NCBI RefSeq assembly: GCF_027596085.1
Contig: NC_072469.1
Coordinates: 14,911,232-14,975,231 of the forward strand
Reading direction: 5' to 3'
From: Anoplopoma fimbria
Taxonomy: Eukaryota > Chordata > Actinopteri > Perciformes > Anoplopomatidae
DNA: 64,000 nucleotides
The notes under the pieces are model-generated. The model had not been told where the DNA came from, searched no databases, and saw nothing but the letters and a program-made list of their open reading frames with translations. A program made the position numbers and the translations under genes. Position 1 is the stretch's first letter; the number at the start of each line of letters is the position of its first letter. Below are positions 29,244 to 41,940 of the stretch, one piece after another.

Positions 29244-29318
29244 GGGAGAGGAGAGGAGAGGAGAGGAGAGGAGAGGAGAGGAGAGGAGAGGAGAGGAGAG
29301 GAGAGGAGAGGAGAGGAG
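29244..29318. repeat. (GAGAG)15 pentanucleotide repeat
   Basis: About 75 bp of near-perfect GGAGA/GAGAG units. The regular Arg-Gly-Glu or Leu-Ser-Ser-Pro frames across it are repeat translations. Confidence 0.97.
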
Positions 29319-30931
29319 TAAAAATCCGCATTGTGATGGAATCGAGAATACAGATGAGACCCAGAGTGGGAGGCGCTGAATGAGAGAAACAGCAAGAGAG
29401 GAAGATAGCAAGTGAGATATCCTTTACACTACTGAGGACAGCAGAGAATAAAGAGAGATAAGTATCAAATGAAGTCCTCAAGAAACAAGTCTGCCAGTTG
29501 CATCTACAATATTACGAAATAAAATAGTGACAGAACAAGGAAATGGAGAAAATCTGCAAAGTACTTCACTTAAGTATTGTCAAACTTGGCTTTTTTCAGT
29601 GACGTTTCTAGCTGTTTTATAACATCCATTAATGTTGATTGTGCAGAGTTTATGTCAGTGTGATATTGCACGCCTGCACATAAACACACTGCATTTACCT
29701 CTACACTTTGAATTGTTTTTGATTAAATTGATATTACCAGAATACCCTGCAGTTTTCAAGAAGAAACAACCAAACAAGATGGAAGAAAAGTGCATTTAAT
29801 ATCTCTCTGCAATAAAGATAATTGCATTGCAATTCATTGGGCTGATGGGTATTGCTGTTTTATAGGTTTAATCCTGGATCCGTACCAATGAAGACCTGAA
29901 TTTGAACCTGATCTTAAAAGCAACCACAGTGAACAGAAGAGAACAGACCTTTTTTCCTCATTGTTAACTTACTGTGCATTTCTGGAGATGTAGAACTGCC
30001 AGTAAATATGTTTTTTTTTAATATATATATATATATATAATAATACTACATGGCAAATTGGAAATTATGTTAATGTCGGTGTGTCTTGAGGCAGTTGTGG
30101 GGTGTTTGCATGAGGGCAAGCTGCGCGACAGATAAGGTTCCAGAAAAGAGGGTTTTCCTCGGCTCTCCAAACCCCTCAAGACACACGGGGAGATGGCAGA
30201 GGAGGGGGAGAGAGAGGGGGAGAGCACACATAAATACACTGTTGTTGTGTGTGCATTTACTTTCAACTGCCTTTTTTTTATTCTGCCAGGAAAATAAAGT
30301 TCCATTTATTCTTTTTTCAGTCTCGATGGGGAAAGTCCTGGCATGCCAAATAAAGTTTGCTGATTATGTGCAGCTCTTTTCTGGGATACAAACATATTAG
30401 TTCAACAGGCAGATAATAAGAAAGTGCGCTAATAAAAAAAACACATTTAGTCTACTGACAATTGGATTTGCAAAGAATTTTTCACATTTGACTCCTTGCG
30501 AATCCTTTTTGCAGTGCTCTGCATGCCAACAACCACACACAGATACACAATGTGGCCCTTCTGTCAGCTGGATGACATTTGATAGGGATACGGTGGCTTG
30601 TCTCCAATCCTACTGTAATCCATGACATGTAGAACCGCTGTGAAATGGGGTGAATGGGGTTCAGGGTAACTGGGTTTGGTATTTGCTATGTAGGAACTGG
30701 GTAAGACAGCTGACCTGCTCCACACCTGGATCTTTAGGGATGAGAACCCTCTCCGATTAAAGGTTTGAGCTTTTGAGATAATCGTTTTTAGCACTGTTTG
30801 ACAAAATGACACAAAATCAAGTGCATGTCCGGATTCAATCTGCAATCACACTGAGCAATCAGTAGAGAGCCATGTTAAAGCCCTGTGGGGAGCAATCTGG
30901 GCCATTTCCAAGCAGCATCTCCCACAGCCAC

Positions 30932-30933
<2 letters not shown>
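29319..30933. other. AT-leaning unique sequence
   Basis: Contains T9 followed by (AT)9-10 at about 30011-30040. No gene, tRNA or transposon recognised. Confidence 0.35.

Positions 30934-30962
<29 letters not shown>
30934..30962. repeat. A homopolymer (A29)
   Basis: Twenty-nine consecutive A. It could be a retroposed poly(A) tail, but no recognisable retrocopy body precedes it. Confidence 0.9.
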
Positions 30963-30965
<3 letters not shown>

Positions 30966-31239
30966 TTCCGCAGAGGAGCTGAGCTCATTTTGAACACATA
31001 ATTGTCCTCCTCTTCCCCTACAGCCTCATTACAGTACAATCTGATTACAGGGTAGAAAAACAAAGGAGGAAGATGAAAAATAGCAGGTCTGTTTGTGTCT
31101 CTGTCAACTTTAGCCGCGTCCCTCCCTTCCCTGCTTAGCGTTGGTTTGACTTTAAGTAAGCCGGGAAAAGTACAACTCTATACAAACACAGTTTGTTGTC
31201 TATTCCAGGTGAAATTGCATGTCACATCCGTTTGGGTTT

Positions 31240-31480
31240 CACAACGTAAAAAGGCAGAAATTCTTATCCCCCCGGTGTCAGAGCCGCCGCAGCTGGAGCA
31301 GAGAAGTGGTAGCAGCCTCACAGGGCCTAACGCGGCCGTGACTGAAGTCAGCCCATTTTCTGTGTATGACAGCAGCAGAATGAGACTGTTTCGGCTCAGT
31401 TACCACGCCAACGATCGGGTCCCCTGCTCCCAATGAGCAGATTTCATTGGCCTCTATTACTGGGTCAGGCTGCATGTGGC
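31240..31480. promoter_or_regulatory. Candidate conserved non-coding block
   Basis: CpG-retaining unique sequence (for example gtcagagccgccgcagctgg at about 31277, ctaacgcggccgtgactg at about 31327, ccacgccaacgatcgggtcc at about 31402). A 113-codon plus frame ends inside it with no recognisable domain or donor site. Confidence 0.35.
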
Positions 31481-32126
31481 GGCGGCTGTGTGTGTTTGAC
31501 TAGGCAATAAGCCCAGTGTCACTGTCACTTTCATCAGCAGAAAACTCTCTTTTTCTCTCTTTTTCTCACTTCGTCTCTTGTCTTTTTCCTTGTCTGGCTC
31601 TCTCTCAAGGGCAGCTTTGGAAAAACCATCGAAGCCTCCAGGAGAGAGGCAGAGAGGAAGAACCCGACTGTACCAACAACAGTACAGGCGGCTGAACAAG
31701 CTTACAATGATGTATGGTGAGTTTTCTTGGGGAAACTTTCCTCAAAATATGAAAACCCAACGTTTTGGAATAGCCTGATTAAAAAATGAATTAACATCAA
31801 ATCAATACCAAGTTCTTTATCTGCTTTTTAATTAAGATTTTGAAGAAAGTGGTACTACCTGCTAGAAGCCATTCATTTGATTATTTAACTCCCAATGACA
31901 ATATGCCAAAGAGATGTTTACAAGTTATATATTGTACATATATAGTACTTTATTGCAAAGATCATGATGAATAGTCATTTTTGTTTTTAATTTATTTAAC
32001 TTGAGTTCTTCTTGGCTGCATTCATAAACATTTTTATCTTAAGCATTACAAACTCTGGAACATTCTTCCTGAAACAATTGGGAGTCATAAAAAACTGAAA
32101 AGTACCAAATTCAGTATCATTTTCCA
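31481..32126. other. Unique sequence, nothing seen
   Basis: CT-rich to about 31610, then AT-rich. No gene recognised. Confidence 0.35.
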
Positions 32127-32328
32127 ATTGGAAGATCGGTAGTTCGATCCCCGGCTCCTACAGTCCATGTGTCCTTGGGCAAGACACTAAACCGCAAATT
32201 TTGTCCCAAAGGCTTTGGCATCGGTGTATGAATGTGTTTGAATGGATGAATTACATGAAGTGTTAAAGTGCTTTGAGTGGTCCCAAGACTAGAAAGGCTC
32301 TATACAAGTGCAAGTCCATTTACCATTT
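32127..32328 (+). mobile_element. 5'-truncated tRNA-derived SINE
   Basis: Only the B box survives at the left (ggtagttcgatccc, about 32138-32151). The module tgtccttgggcaagacact follows at about 32170-32188, then a spacer with gaatgtgtttgaatggatga, and the tail words agtgctttgagtgg, gactagaaaggctctata and gtccatttacca. The 'gctttgagt...agaaa-gc-ctata' tail resembles the L2-linked 3' end of a common teleost SINE. It shares the central module, but not the tail, with the SINE at 2024-2258. Confidence 0.8.
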
Positions 32329-33349
32329 AACAACAATACATCAGAGAGTCAGGTATCTTAGCCACAACCCAAACTCACACACTAATGATTCGACTGGACA
32401 GCTTCCACCAGTCAAGTGAGTCTTTCTTAGTGTGTCGCATCAGCAGTGAAGTGGTACTCAAGATGTGTTTTATGCCATTGACTCTATCTGACTCATAGTA
32501 GGAACTCCAATCCAGTACACCTTTGTTCCAATACATACTATTCAAGTCTCTGCGCTCATGCTGAAATAAACATTATGTAAGTCTTATTCCTTCAGATCCA
32601 GCTCTACCTGTGCTGTGTGAGAGTGAAATAAAAGAGACTTCAGAGCACAGCACAGCGTTAAGAGGGGCTGATTGGTCGAAAGTTTAGCATACAGCATACA
32701 GCAGTGCGCGCATGTCCATATGTGGTTTTCACAGTGGACAAAAGATCGTAAAAGAGAATTGTGCTGCAAGTGCCTGCATGTGCACCCATGTCTGTATTGC
32801 ATGTGAGTGTATTGAAGGTATGTGCATTGTATACATGCATGTTAGTGAGCAGACGAGCGGCGCGCGTAAAGAGTTTGAGAACATCAGGGATTGTGCAATG
32901 AACTCCCTGGGTCACTGGAGTAAATATAATACAAATATAAATACATAAAAGATTAACACACGCACACACAGACTTAACACATGGCACCTATAACCCAGTC
33001 TAAACAGTCTAAACAAAGTTGCTAATCCAGCAACTAAAGTGAGGATGACTTCTGTGGGTCTCCAGATTTTCATTACTGATGAACTGGCAAACGCACCAAC
33101 ATAAATCTTATTCCTCTTACCTTACAGGGAACTTGAGTAATAAAATGTAACTGTTTTCATCAGTCTCACTGCCATTTAGAGCTCTCCATTGTGCAAAACT
33201 GTCTAGTGGAGCCTTAACGTTGAGTTTAGGGTGCCATCAAAGTGCCATCAGCAGAGAGAATGCATCCAGGCAGACTGTCAGTCTAATAACCCCCGTGATT
33301 GCTTCTCTGCTCTCTAAATATGACAAGCAACGCTGAGAAGCTCAACCTT
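32329..33349. other. Unique sequence, nothing gene-like
   Basis: No tandem repeats or transposon ends. Frames at 32584-32987 are low-confidence. Confidence 0.35.
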
Positions 33350-33770
33350 TTCATTGTGCAAAATGTGCCACTTAAATAAACGAGCCGCGGTAATATTTCA
33401 AGCGCTTCTCTTATTCCCCTCCATCCCCTCTGATCACCAGTCCTTGTCCGGCTCCATTAGAGCCGTTTCATATCGGAGAATAACAATATCTCAGTCGCTG
33501 TGTGGCTCACCGCACGCTGCCGTGGGGCTAATCAATCTACGGCTCGTCTCTTCATAGGTGGACTGATCGGCTGGCATTATTCTCCAGTCAATTACTTCCA
33601 GCGAGGGAGGCAGAGGGAACAATGACAATGGACGCTGATGAATGCCACTCAGGGCTCAATTTAGCCAGCCGGGGCGCCGTCCCTAAGCTGGCAGTAAGAC
33701 AATTGGGTCGTCTAATAGGTATTTATATGAGCTCCCCTCCAGCGGCCAGCCATTTGTTATAGAGAGAGTT
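33350..33770. promoter_or_regulatory. Candidate conserved non-coding block (strong by composition)
   Basis: About 420 bp free of simple repeats, with CpG-bearing words (aacgagccgcggtaatattt at about 33379, ctggggctaatcaatctacg near 33522, agccggggcgccgtccctaa at about 33668), a SOX-like acaatgacaatgg near 33619 and TAAT cores. It has no splice-bounded open frame of note. Its look is that of a developmental enhancer; untested. Confidence 0.5.
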
Positions 33771-34515
33771 TACTGCTGGAATGGACTGTTTACCTATGAT
33801 GTGGTAGTTTGCATAAGGACACAGTGTATATGACGGATGGTTGAGCGTGTGCATGCATGTGTGTCTATGCACATGCGAGTCATCTGTATTCCTAATCATT
33901 TTAAAATGATGCTTTCATCTGCTGCCTTTAAGCAATACCAAGTGTCTATAGTAGCAATCAAATAACTATCAATTGCTATGGCTTGAATCTGAACTGCCTC
34001 ATTTATACTCTCTGTACGCACAAGAAGCAGTGATAGTTCAACAGCTGGTGAAGGTATTTAACACATCATTATGCTCTGTGCACGTGTGCAAGAGTGAAAA
34101 AAGCGGCGAAAGCAAAAAAAAAAAAAAAGGAAGTTGGCACGACAGACGTAAGGGTTCAGGGAATGGCAGGCCGCAGACATGCTCTACTGTCCTGCAGGAT
34201 GATGGGAAAAACATGGCAGCACGGGGAATGGGGGGAAGAGTGAAAGAAAAGGCAAGAGAGAGAGAGGAAGAGAGAAAGAAACGGACAAAGAAAGACTTCA
34301 TTCACAGCTGCAGCCCAAAACAATGGATTATAAGACGATGAAAGATAAAAGAGAATTGGGAGAGGAAAGGAAAAGGAAAAGGGGAAGAGTGGACGAGGCT
34401 GTGCTTTTTGGTCATATTATCTTTATACATCATGTAGGGCGTTCTTTGTTTCATTGTAGTTTTACTTTTAATTTTTCTCATGCATTAGTTGGTATCTTTC
34501 TTTTTGGAGCAGGAA
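33771..34515. other. Unique sequence, no gene seen
   Basis: An A14-type run at about 34115-34128 and purine-rich sequence to 34400. The 122-codon frame at 33973-34341 is Lys/Arg/Glu-rich because of this bias. Confidence 0.35.
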
Positions 34516-34589
34516 GACCTTGTGGCGTGATGGCAGTGTGTCTGACTCCGGATCAGAGGGGAATGCGTCTCCCACTCACGTCAGGGTCA
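34516..34589 (+). pseudogene. tRNA pseudogene, tRNA-Trp-like with CCG anticodon
   Basis: A 74-nt cloverleaf-like segment. The acceptor stem GACCTTG / CAGGGTC pairs fully with one wobble. The anticodon arm TCTGA-CTCCGGA-TCAGA is perfect and reads anticodon CCG. The D arm resembles tRNA-Trp but is mostly wobble pairs. The T arm has a mismatch at the last pair, the TTC of the T loop is altered, and the variable region is two bases too long. The B box is damaged, so transcription as a working tRNA is unlikely. Confidence 0.7.
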
Positions 34590-35622
34590 AAGCTGTTCAG
34601 GGCCGACCTGTGTTTTAAAAAGCTCTGCAGCAAGAAGCACAGTTTGTCTACATTGTGGCTGCATTTGCACTAAAAACACAGCGAAGGAGCTTCGACAAGC
34701 AGCTGTCTCATACTGAAATATGCAAAGTGATGAAAACATTAAAACCCACTGAGCAAAAATAGAATCTTTCCGCTCAAGAAACCTGAGCAGCTCTACCTCT
34801 CAGAGTTTAAATCCATCTGCTCTACTTTCGCCCATCGCTCTTGAGTAAAATAACACAACACCATCATGCTACAGTGCAATAATTTCCTAGGATAGAACAG
34901 ATGCCTGCATATTTCTCCAACCGTCTCCTCTGTTTTTGTCTGCGACACAAGGCTCTTTTGTGTGTCTAATCATTTCCACAGTCGTACCAACCTGGCACTA
35001 AGGTGTCCGCTGTCCTATAATCCTAATAGCAGATGGCCACAACTGACCAGAGCAGACCAATTCCATCATACAAATGATTGCTTTAGGTTAATATTCTACA
35101 GTAGCCGGGTTACTCGGTTACAACACCTTACCTCTAAAATCCTTTTAGTATGCGTGTGGTTTCCGCTGAATATTTCTTTGAGAGGTAAATTTCACGGCCA
35201 TAAGCTGGGTTCAGTTACTGTAATTGCGCCTTCAGACCAGCCTTTTTTATTCCCTACTTGCATTTTTCATTGCTTTTCTTTTCCCATGAAGCACATATTT
35301 CTTAACAAATCTCTGGGCGCTAAAAAACACACGGAATCAGGATTCATGGCAAAGTAAGAGCTGTCCACTTAGTACTTCCTCCTGTGTCCCCTGTTACTCT
35401 GACATTTCCTCTCAGAAAAATACTTTTCCTGGCCCGGCCCAGGGGTGATCACATCCAGCATGTCAACAAATTGACCCCCTGACCCCCCCTTTAAGCACTT
35501 CCTGTGGTCCGCTACAAGGAAATTTGGTTATAAAGTGTAAGAAAATATGAGGAAGTTGGCTGAATAGTCTGTTTTGTCTTCTAGAGGAATGGCTTTATAC
35601 ACAGGATTCTGAGTGTATGAGT
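34590..35622. other. Unique sequence, possible weak conserved block
   Basis: CpG-bearing unique words occur at about 34960-35260 (for example cagtagccgggttactcggt). No gene recognised; the 131-codon frame at 34962-35357 has no identifiable domain. Confidence 0.3.
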
Positions 35623-35925
35623 CTGTGTGTGCGTGTGTGTGTTTCGGGGCATATTTTACCCATCTTCTGGGGACAGCAATCTGTTTACACAGCCTCATTG
35701 TGGGGACTTGACTTCCTTATGGGGACTACAGGCACATCCCCATAACATAAACCATCACAATTCAGGATGAAGACTGGGTTAAAGATTAGAGTAAGGTTAG
35801 GTTAAGGTTAAGGTCATAGTAAGGGTAAGGTTTAGGTTTAGGCTGCTTGCGGTTATGGTTAGGGTAAGTCACCAGGAAATTAGTTTTAGTCAATGTAATA
35901 TTTCCAATAGTCATGAAAACACAAC
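35623..35925 (+). repeat. Interspersed 'ggggac / ggttagg' repeat
   Basis: The segment carries tctggggacagc, tgtggggacttgac, tatggggactac and atccccataac, then a run of aaggttagg, ttaaggttaagg, tttaggtttaggc and ggttagggtaag at about 35795-35866. This resembles a fish interspersed repeat associated with GT microsatellites, and GT tracts border it on both sides here. The TTAGG-like words are degenerate and not a telomere. Confidence 0.6.
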
Positions 35926-35929
35926 TGTG

Positions 35930-36012
<83 letters not shown>
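35926..36012. repeat. (GT)n microsatellite
   Basis: GT run of about 87 bp with a GC break near 35936, directly downstream of the ggggac repeat. Confidence 0.97.
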
Positions 36013-36015
<3 letters not shown>

Positions 36016-36884
36016 GCAGTGCAAAAACATTACTGGAGTTTGGATAGAGCTCATTCGCACACCTGGGCCCCTTTTCAGCGCTGCCCTGCCAAACACCCGT
36101 GACGTGCCCCGAACAGCGCGGCATCATGGGAAGTCTAAATTAAGCAGGGGGCTGTGACACGGTCAGGGCACTCTGTCTAACACCCGACGTGTTTGTAGGA
36201 GTGAGTATGAGGCCGACAGAACACACAAATGAGGTAAGTGTGCTCTGCAAACACGACTAAATTAAAACAGTAGCTGGATGAATGAAAACATCAGAGCGCT
36301 GTAATTAAACTTACTTAAATAATTAAACTTCTGCAACGCCGGAGTTTGATTGACTTGTGCATGAAACACTTACACTGCTTTCAGCTGTTAAAAGAGGCAC
36401 TGATGTTGGTCAGTATGTAAAAGCAGACTGAGGCCATTATAAAACCATATAACACAATGCAAGAGAATGAAACCAATACCTACACGCTGTAATACTGCAC
36501 AGCCGTGCGCTAGTGTGTTATTCCAACACATTACACTGTTGAAATTAATTCAATAAATCACAGAAAACTAATGAGAGGGTAAGAAAAGCATATTTCATGA
36601 CACGTCCAAATGGTTCTTCGTCTGTGGAATAACAGGAGAGAGGGGAGAAAAGCCCTTCCCAGAACTGAAAGACTCCCTGGATTGGAATATGGGGCGTTGA
36701 TATTTTCTTAAGTAGGCCTCGGGGAAAGCTTTGGAAACCATGCTTGATGTAGGACTTTATTTGGCTTGGAATAAAAGCCCTCCCCAGGGTGCTCCTCCTC
36801 CTATAGGCTGCTTAACCCTGCCTAACACGCACACACACTTAAACACGCACACACACAAAACGTTAAGTAGGTTATGATTCATTT
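36013..36884. other. Unique sequence, no gene seen
   Basis: CpG-retaining to about 36200 (for example cacccgtgacgtgccccgaa near 36095), then AT-rich. Short broken CA words at about 36825-36858. Confidence 0.35.
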
Positions 36885-37230
36885 TCTTTGTGATTGTCTG
36901 CCCATAAAACAAAGTCAATTGGAGCGAATGGGGGGGGGGGGCTTTCCTCCACTCCTTTTAGGCCGCACACTAAATCATTCACGGCAATTAAGACGCTACA
37001 TGTGTGTATTTATAATGTAAAATACTCCGATGTGAACGCACACGCGGATGAAGACACACACGCGGTCGGTTCGCATAATGCCGTGCAAACTATAACCTGA
37101 CATTTCCTCTGTTTTGTTGCTTCTTAAATGGACCTGTAAATAACTGGGAGCACAATAAGGGGACGGCCGCCAGACGGTTAATGAATTCAATTAGTCAACG
37201 TCGGGCCGATTAAGAGGTCTGAAAAGAAGC
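36885..37230. promoter_or_regulatory. Candidate conserved non-coding block with palindromic homeobox site
   Basis: Repeat-poor apart from G12 at about 36929-36940. It includes aacgcacacgcgg and aggggacggccgccagacgg. A near-palindromic pair of homeodomain cores, gttaatgaattcaattag, lies at 37177-37194, followed by CpG-bearing gtcgggccgattaag. Overall this is an enhancer-like composition. Confidence 0.5.
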
Positions 37231-37256
37231 ATTGTCACATCGTAGATAGGAGAGGA

Positions 37257-37258
<2 letters not shown>

Positions 37259-37295
<37 letters not shown>
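37259..37295. repeat. (GT)17 microsatellite
   Basis: GT run of about 37 bp with one interruption at its left edge. Confidence 0.95.
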
Positions 37296-37298
<3 letters not shown>

Positions 37299-37930
37299 GA
37301 GCCAGAATCAATGGCTCTATCAGTCAGCCAGGCCCGGCCTCGCACTCTGGGCCTCTCGCTCCATTCATCACCAAGGGCCAACCAGGGAATATATGGGAGT
37401 GTGTGTTTCATTTGGTAGGTGTGTATTTGTCTTTGGTGCATATGTGTGTGTGCAGGAGGCGGTGTGTGTTTGCATACTCGCAGCTCATTATCACTCTTTG
37501 TACCGACACACGGCACATCTCAAAAGCCGGTAACGTTGCTTCTTATCTCAACAGCAGGGTGAACGCTTTGAAACTGTCAAAGGCCTCATAGATGCTTTCT
37601 CAATTAAGAGTAACCTTTAAGCTGAAGGATTCACATCCCCACAAAAGCTTCTTGTCTGCTTTTACACTATGTACCACAATAGATATTGGAGGCGCGGTAC
37701 TTGTAGCTGTCAGATGCCGAGTTCAAACAGGGTGGTTATTTTTTTCACAGCGGGGCCCGATGGGGAATCGACCTTTTCACTGAGATGTCTGAGTAAACAA
37801 ACAAAAAAAAAGCAAACAAAACAAAATGCCAAACAAAACTCACAGTATTCAATCGGTGAGACTGTGCCAAAAGACTGCAAACAATGGAGATCGTCAGCAG
37901 CCCGCTAGAGCTGCCGGTGCCTCTTCACGA
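37296..37930. promoter_or_regulatory. Possible conserved non-coding segments
   Basis: Two CpG-bearing unique stretches, at about 37296-37400 and 37500-37780 (aaaagccggtaacgttgctt at about 37521), are separated by broken GT words. No exon is convincing. Confidence 0.3.
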
Positions 37931-38050
37931 GGGGACACTAAAAACTAAATGTGTATTGGGGAATGGTGCTAAGCATGTGTAATGTTTCAGTCAGGAATAT
38001 TTTCTTTGCTGATGCTACTTGAATCAACTTTCTTTACACGCGTGTTGGGA

Positions 38051-38072
38051 GAGAGAGAGAGAGAGAGAGAGA
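38051..38072. repeat. (GA)11 microsatellite
   Basis: GA run of about 22 bp. Confidence 0.95.
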
Positions 38073-38236
38073 GCTTTACAAGCTGAGCTCAGATAATATT
38101 ACAGCGTATGAATTAAAAAGGACTCCTCTAACACCTTGCTGGAGTAGAAGAAACCGTCTGTGTTACAGATTCAGAGTTTACAAGGACTTGGTTATGGGAG
38201 AGATTACTCATTTTGGGTGGGAACAGGAGCTGTCAT

Positions 38237-39600
<1,364 letters not shown>

Positions 39601-40459
39601 TGATAACCTTCCATATACACACACGCTATACTATCTGACTTGCGTATATTTCCTTGTATCTGCAAAATGAAGGAGTTCTTCTCTAAAATATGATAAAAAC
39701 ACATTTTTTATGTAAATTAAAGATTCATAAGAAAGAAAATGTTATAACAGCCGTTGTATATCTTTTCATTGACTAAAATACTTTCATATTTCATCCATAC
39801 ATTTTTATCTTTAGATGTGTGTAGTTTTGAAACAATGAATCAATACACCTATCAATCCACTAACATAAAATGATATAGGATTGCTATATATAAAGCAGAA
39901 GTAATACAGATTTGCTGATTCTCTGTTTTATATAATTGTTAATTGAATGTATTTGGGTTTTGTACTGTTGGTACACATCACATTGGGCTCTTACAGCTTG
40001 AGATGGACATTTTTCCCAATTTTCTGACTTGTTATTGTCTGAATAGTAAATCAAAAATTAACGAATTAATGAAGATAATCATTAGTTGAAGGCCCAGTGG
40101 TGACACATTGTGAGTGAACACAAGAAGGAGGGAAACTTTCGCACCTGGCCACAGTTAACCCCTGACAGAAATGTCTCCCAGCATCATGACCCACTAAATG
40201 CCTGCTTGTTCAGGCCTAAAACTTAAGTGAAGCGGTAACTGAGCGTAAACGGTGGCCCTGGTGGCTCCGGATGGGGCCCACAGATGTTGGCAGCAGTCTG
40301 TCTGAAAGGCCTTTATTGAATTAGCCAGAGACTGGAGTGAATGGTCTGGAGCTGGAGGTTTTCACAGGTCAGCGCTCCCCTCCAGCCCTGCAGCCATAAG
40401 ACGTCTGAGCCACCTGCAGCTGGGAGGCATGAGCTGAACCTCAACCTGAGACTGACTGC
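39601..40459. other. AT-rich then mixed unique sequence
   Basis: No repeats or exons recognised. Confidence 0.35.
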
Positions 40460-40468
40460 GTGTGTGTG

Positions 40469-40565
<97 letters not shown>
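40460..40565. repeat. (GT)n microsatellite
   Basis: GT run of about 106 bp with a CTA interruption near 40470. Confidence 0.97.
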
Positions 40566-40566
<1 letters not shown>

Positions 40567-41145
40567 AGAGACAGAGAGAGAGATCCCCTTTTTCCACCAA
40601 AATTAGTTGGAATAATATGTAAGTTTTTAACATTAGAAATCCTTTTCCATTGTGACAAAGCCATGCCTTTGCACTTGCCTTTGTGCTTTTTTTCCTGGTG
40701 TGTCACGTTCGACACTACGGACCTCCAAGCCACACAGCAGGGTTAGTAAACAATGAAAATGTTGCAGTGGTTACTTCTTTTTGGATATCTGTTAATAGTT
40801 CAAGACTAACGAAGACAGTTTTGCTGAGTTTTATTTTGTTTCTTTCTTTTTCGTTGTTTTACTGGAGTCAAGTGGCTTTGAGGAAAGCATATAAATTGTA
40901 TGTTTTGTCCGTTAATGAATTATAATAATTATCCAAATCCCATTTTTATTTATTATATATTCACTTAAAATGCGCAGAAAAGGGGTGAAAATGAGAGTGT
41001 TTATCCGGGTGTCATGTTTCCATCGCTGCCAATCCGAGCTGGAGCCAATACATGCATAAGCTGATTGTGACCTTTTCCACTAAAAACAAAAGCAGGTGGT
41101 TTAGTGGGTGTTGGGGGTGGGTTTTATGTCCAGTGGGAAAGTGGC

Positions 41146-41146
<1 letters not shown>
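40566..41146. other. Unique sequence, nothing seen
   Basis: AT-rich. No gene or transposon signals. Confidence 0.35.

Positions 41147-41177
<31 letters not shown>
41147..41177. repeat. (GA)15 microsatellite
   Basis: GA run of about 31 bp. Confidence 0.95.
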
Positions 41178-41178
<1 letters not shown>

Positions 41179-41388
41179 CTGACCAACTAGTCGACAGATG
41201 GATTTTCTTGAAAAAAAAAAGGGGCAAACTATCCAGCACACAAATACACACATGCAAAGACGGAAGGTCAGGCAGGTGAAAGTGTGTAGGTGTGTGGACT
41301 GATCACACTGCCTTCTTCATATGGACAGGTGAGAGCTGCAACTATCACCAGGATATCGTGCACGCACACACAAAGCTCAAGGCTCTCT

Positions 41389-41848
<460 letters not shown>

Positions 41849-41880
<32 letters not shown>

Positions 41881-41887
41881 GTGTGAT

Positions 41888-41932
<45 letters not shown>

Positions 41933-41940
41933 GTGTGTGT
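41849..41940. repeat. Interrupted (GT)n microsatellite
   Basis: Two GT runs, at about 41849-41878 and 41889-41940, separated by a short non-GT break. Confidence 0.96.

Noticed and set aside
30934..30962. Processed pseudogene marked by A29
   Set aside because: No gene-like body or target duplication precedes the homopolymer.
34516..34589. Functional tRNA-Arg(CCG) gene
   Set aside because: The T-loop TTC is altered, the T stem has a mismatch, the D stem is mostly wobble, and the variable loop is two bases too long.
35795..35866. Interstitial telomere repeat
   Set aside because: The ggttagg words are irregular and belong to an interspersed ggggac-type repeat, not a TTAGGG array.
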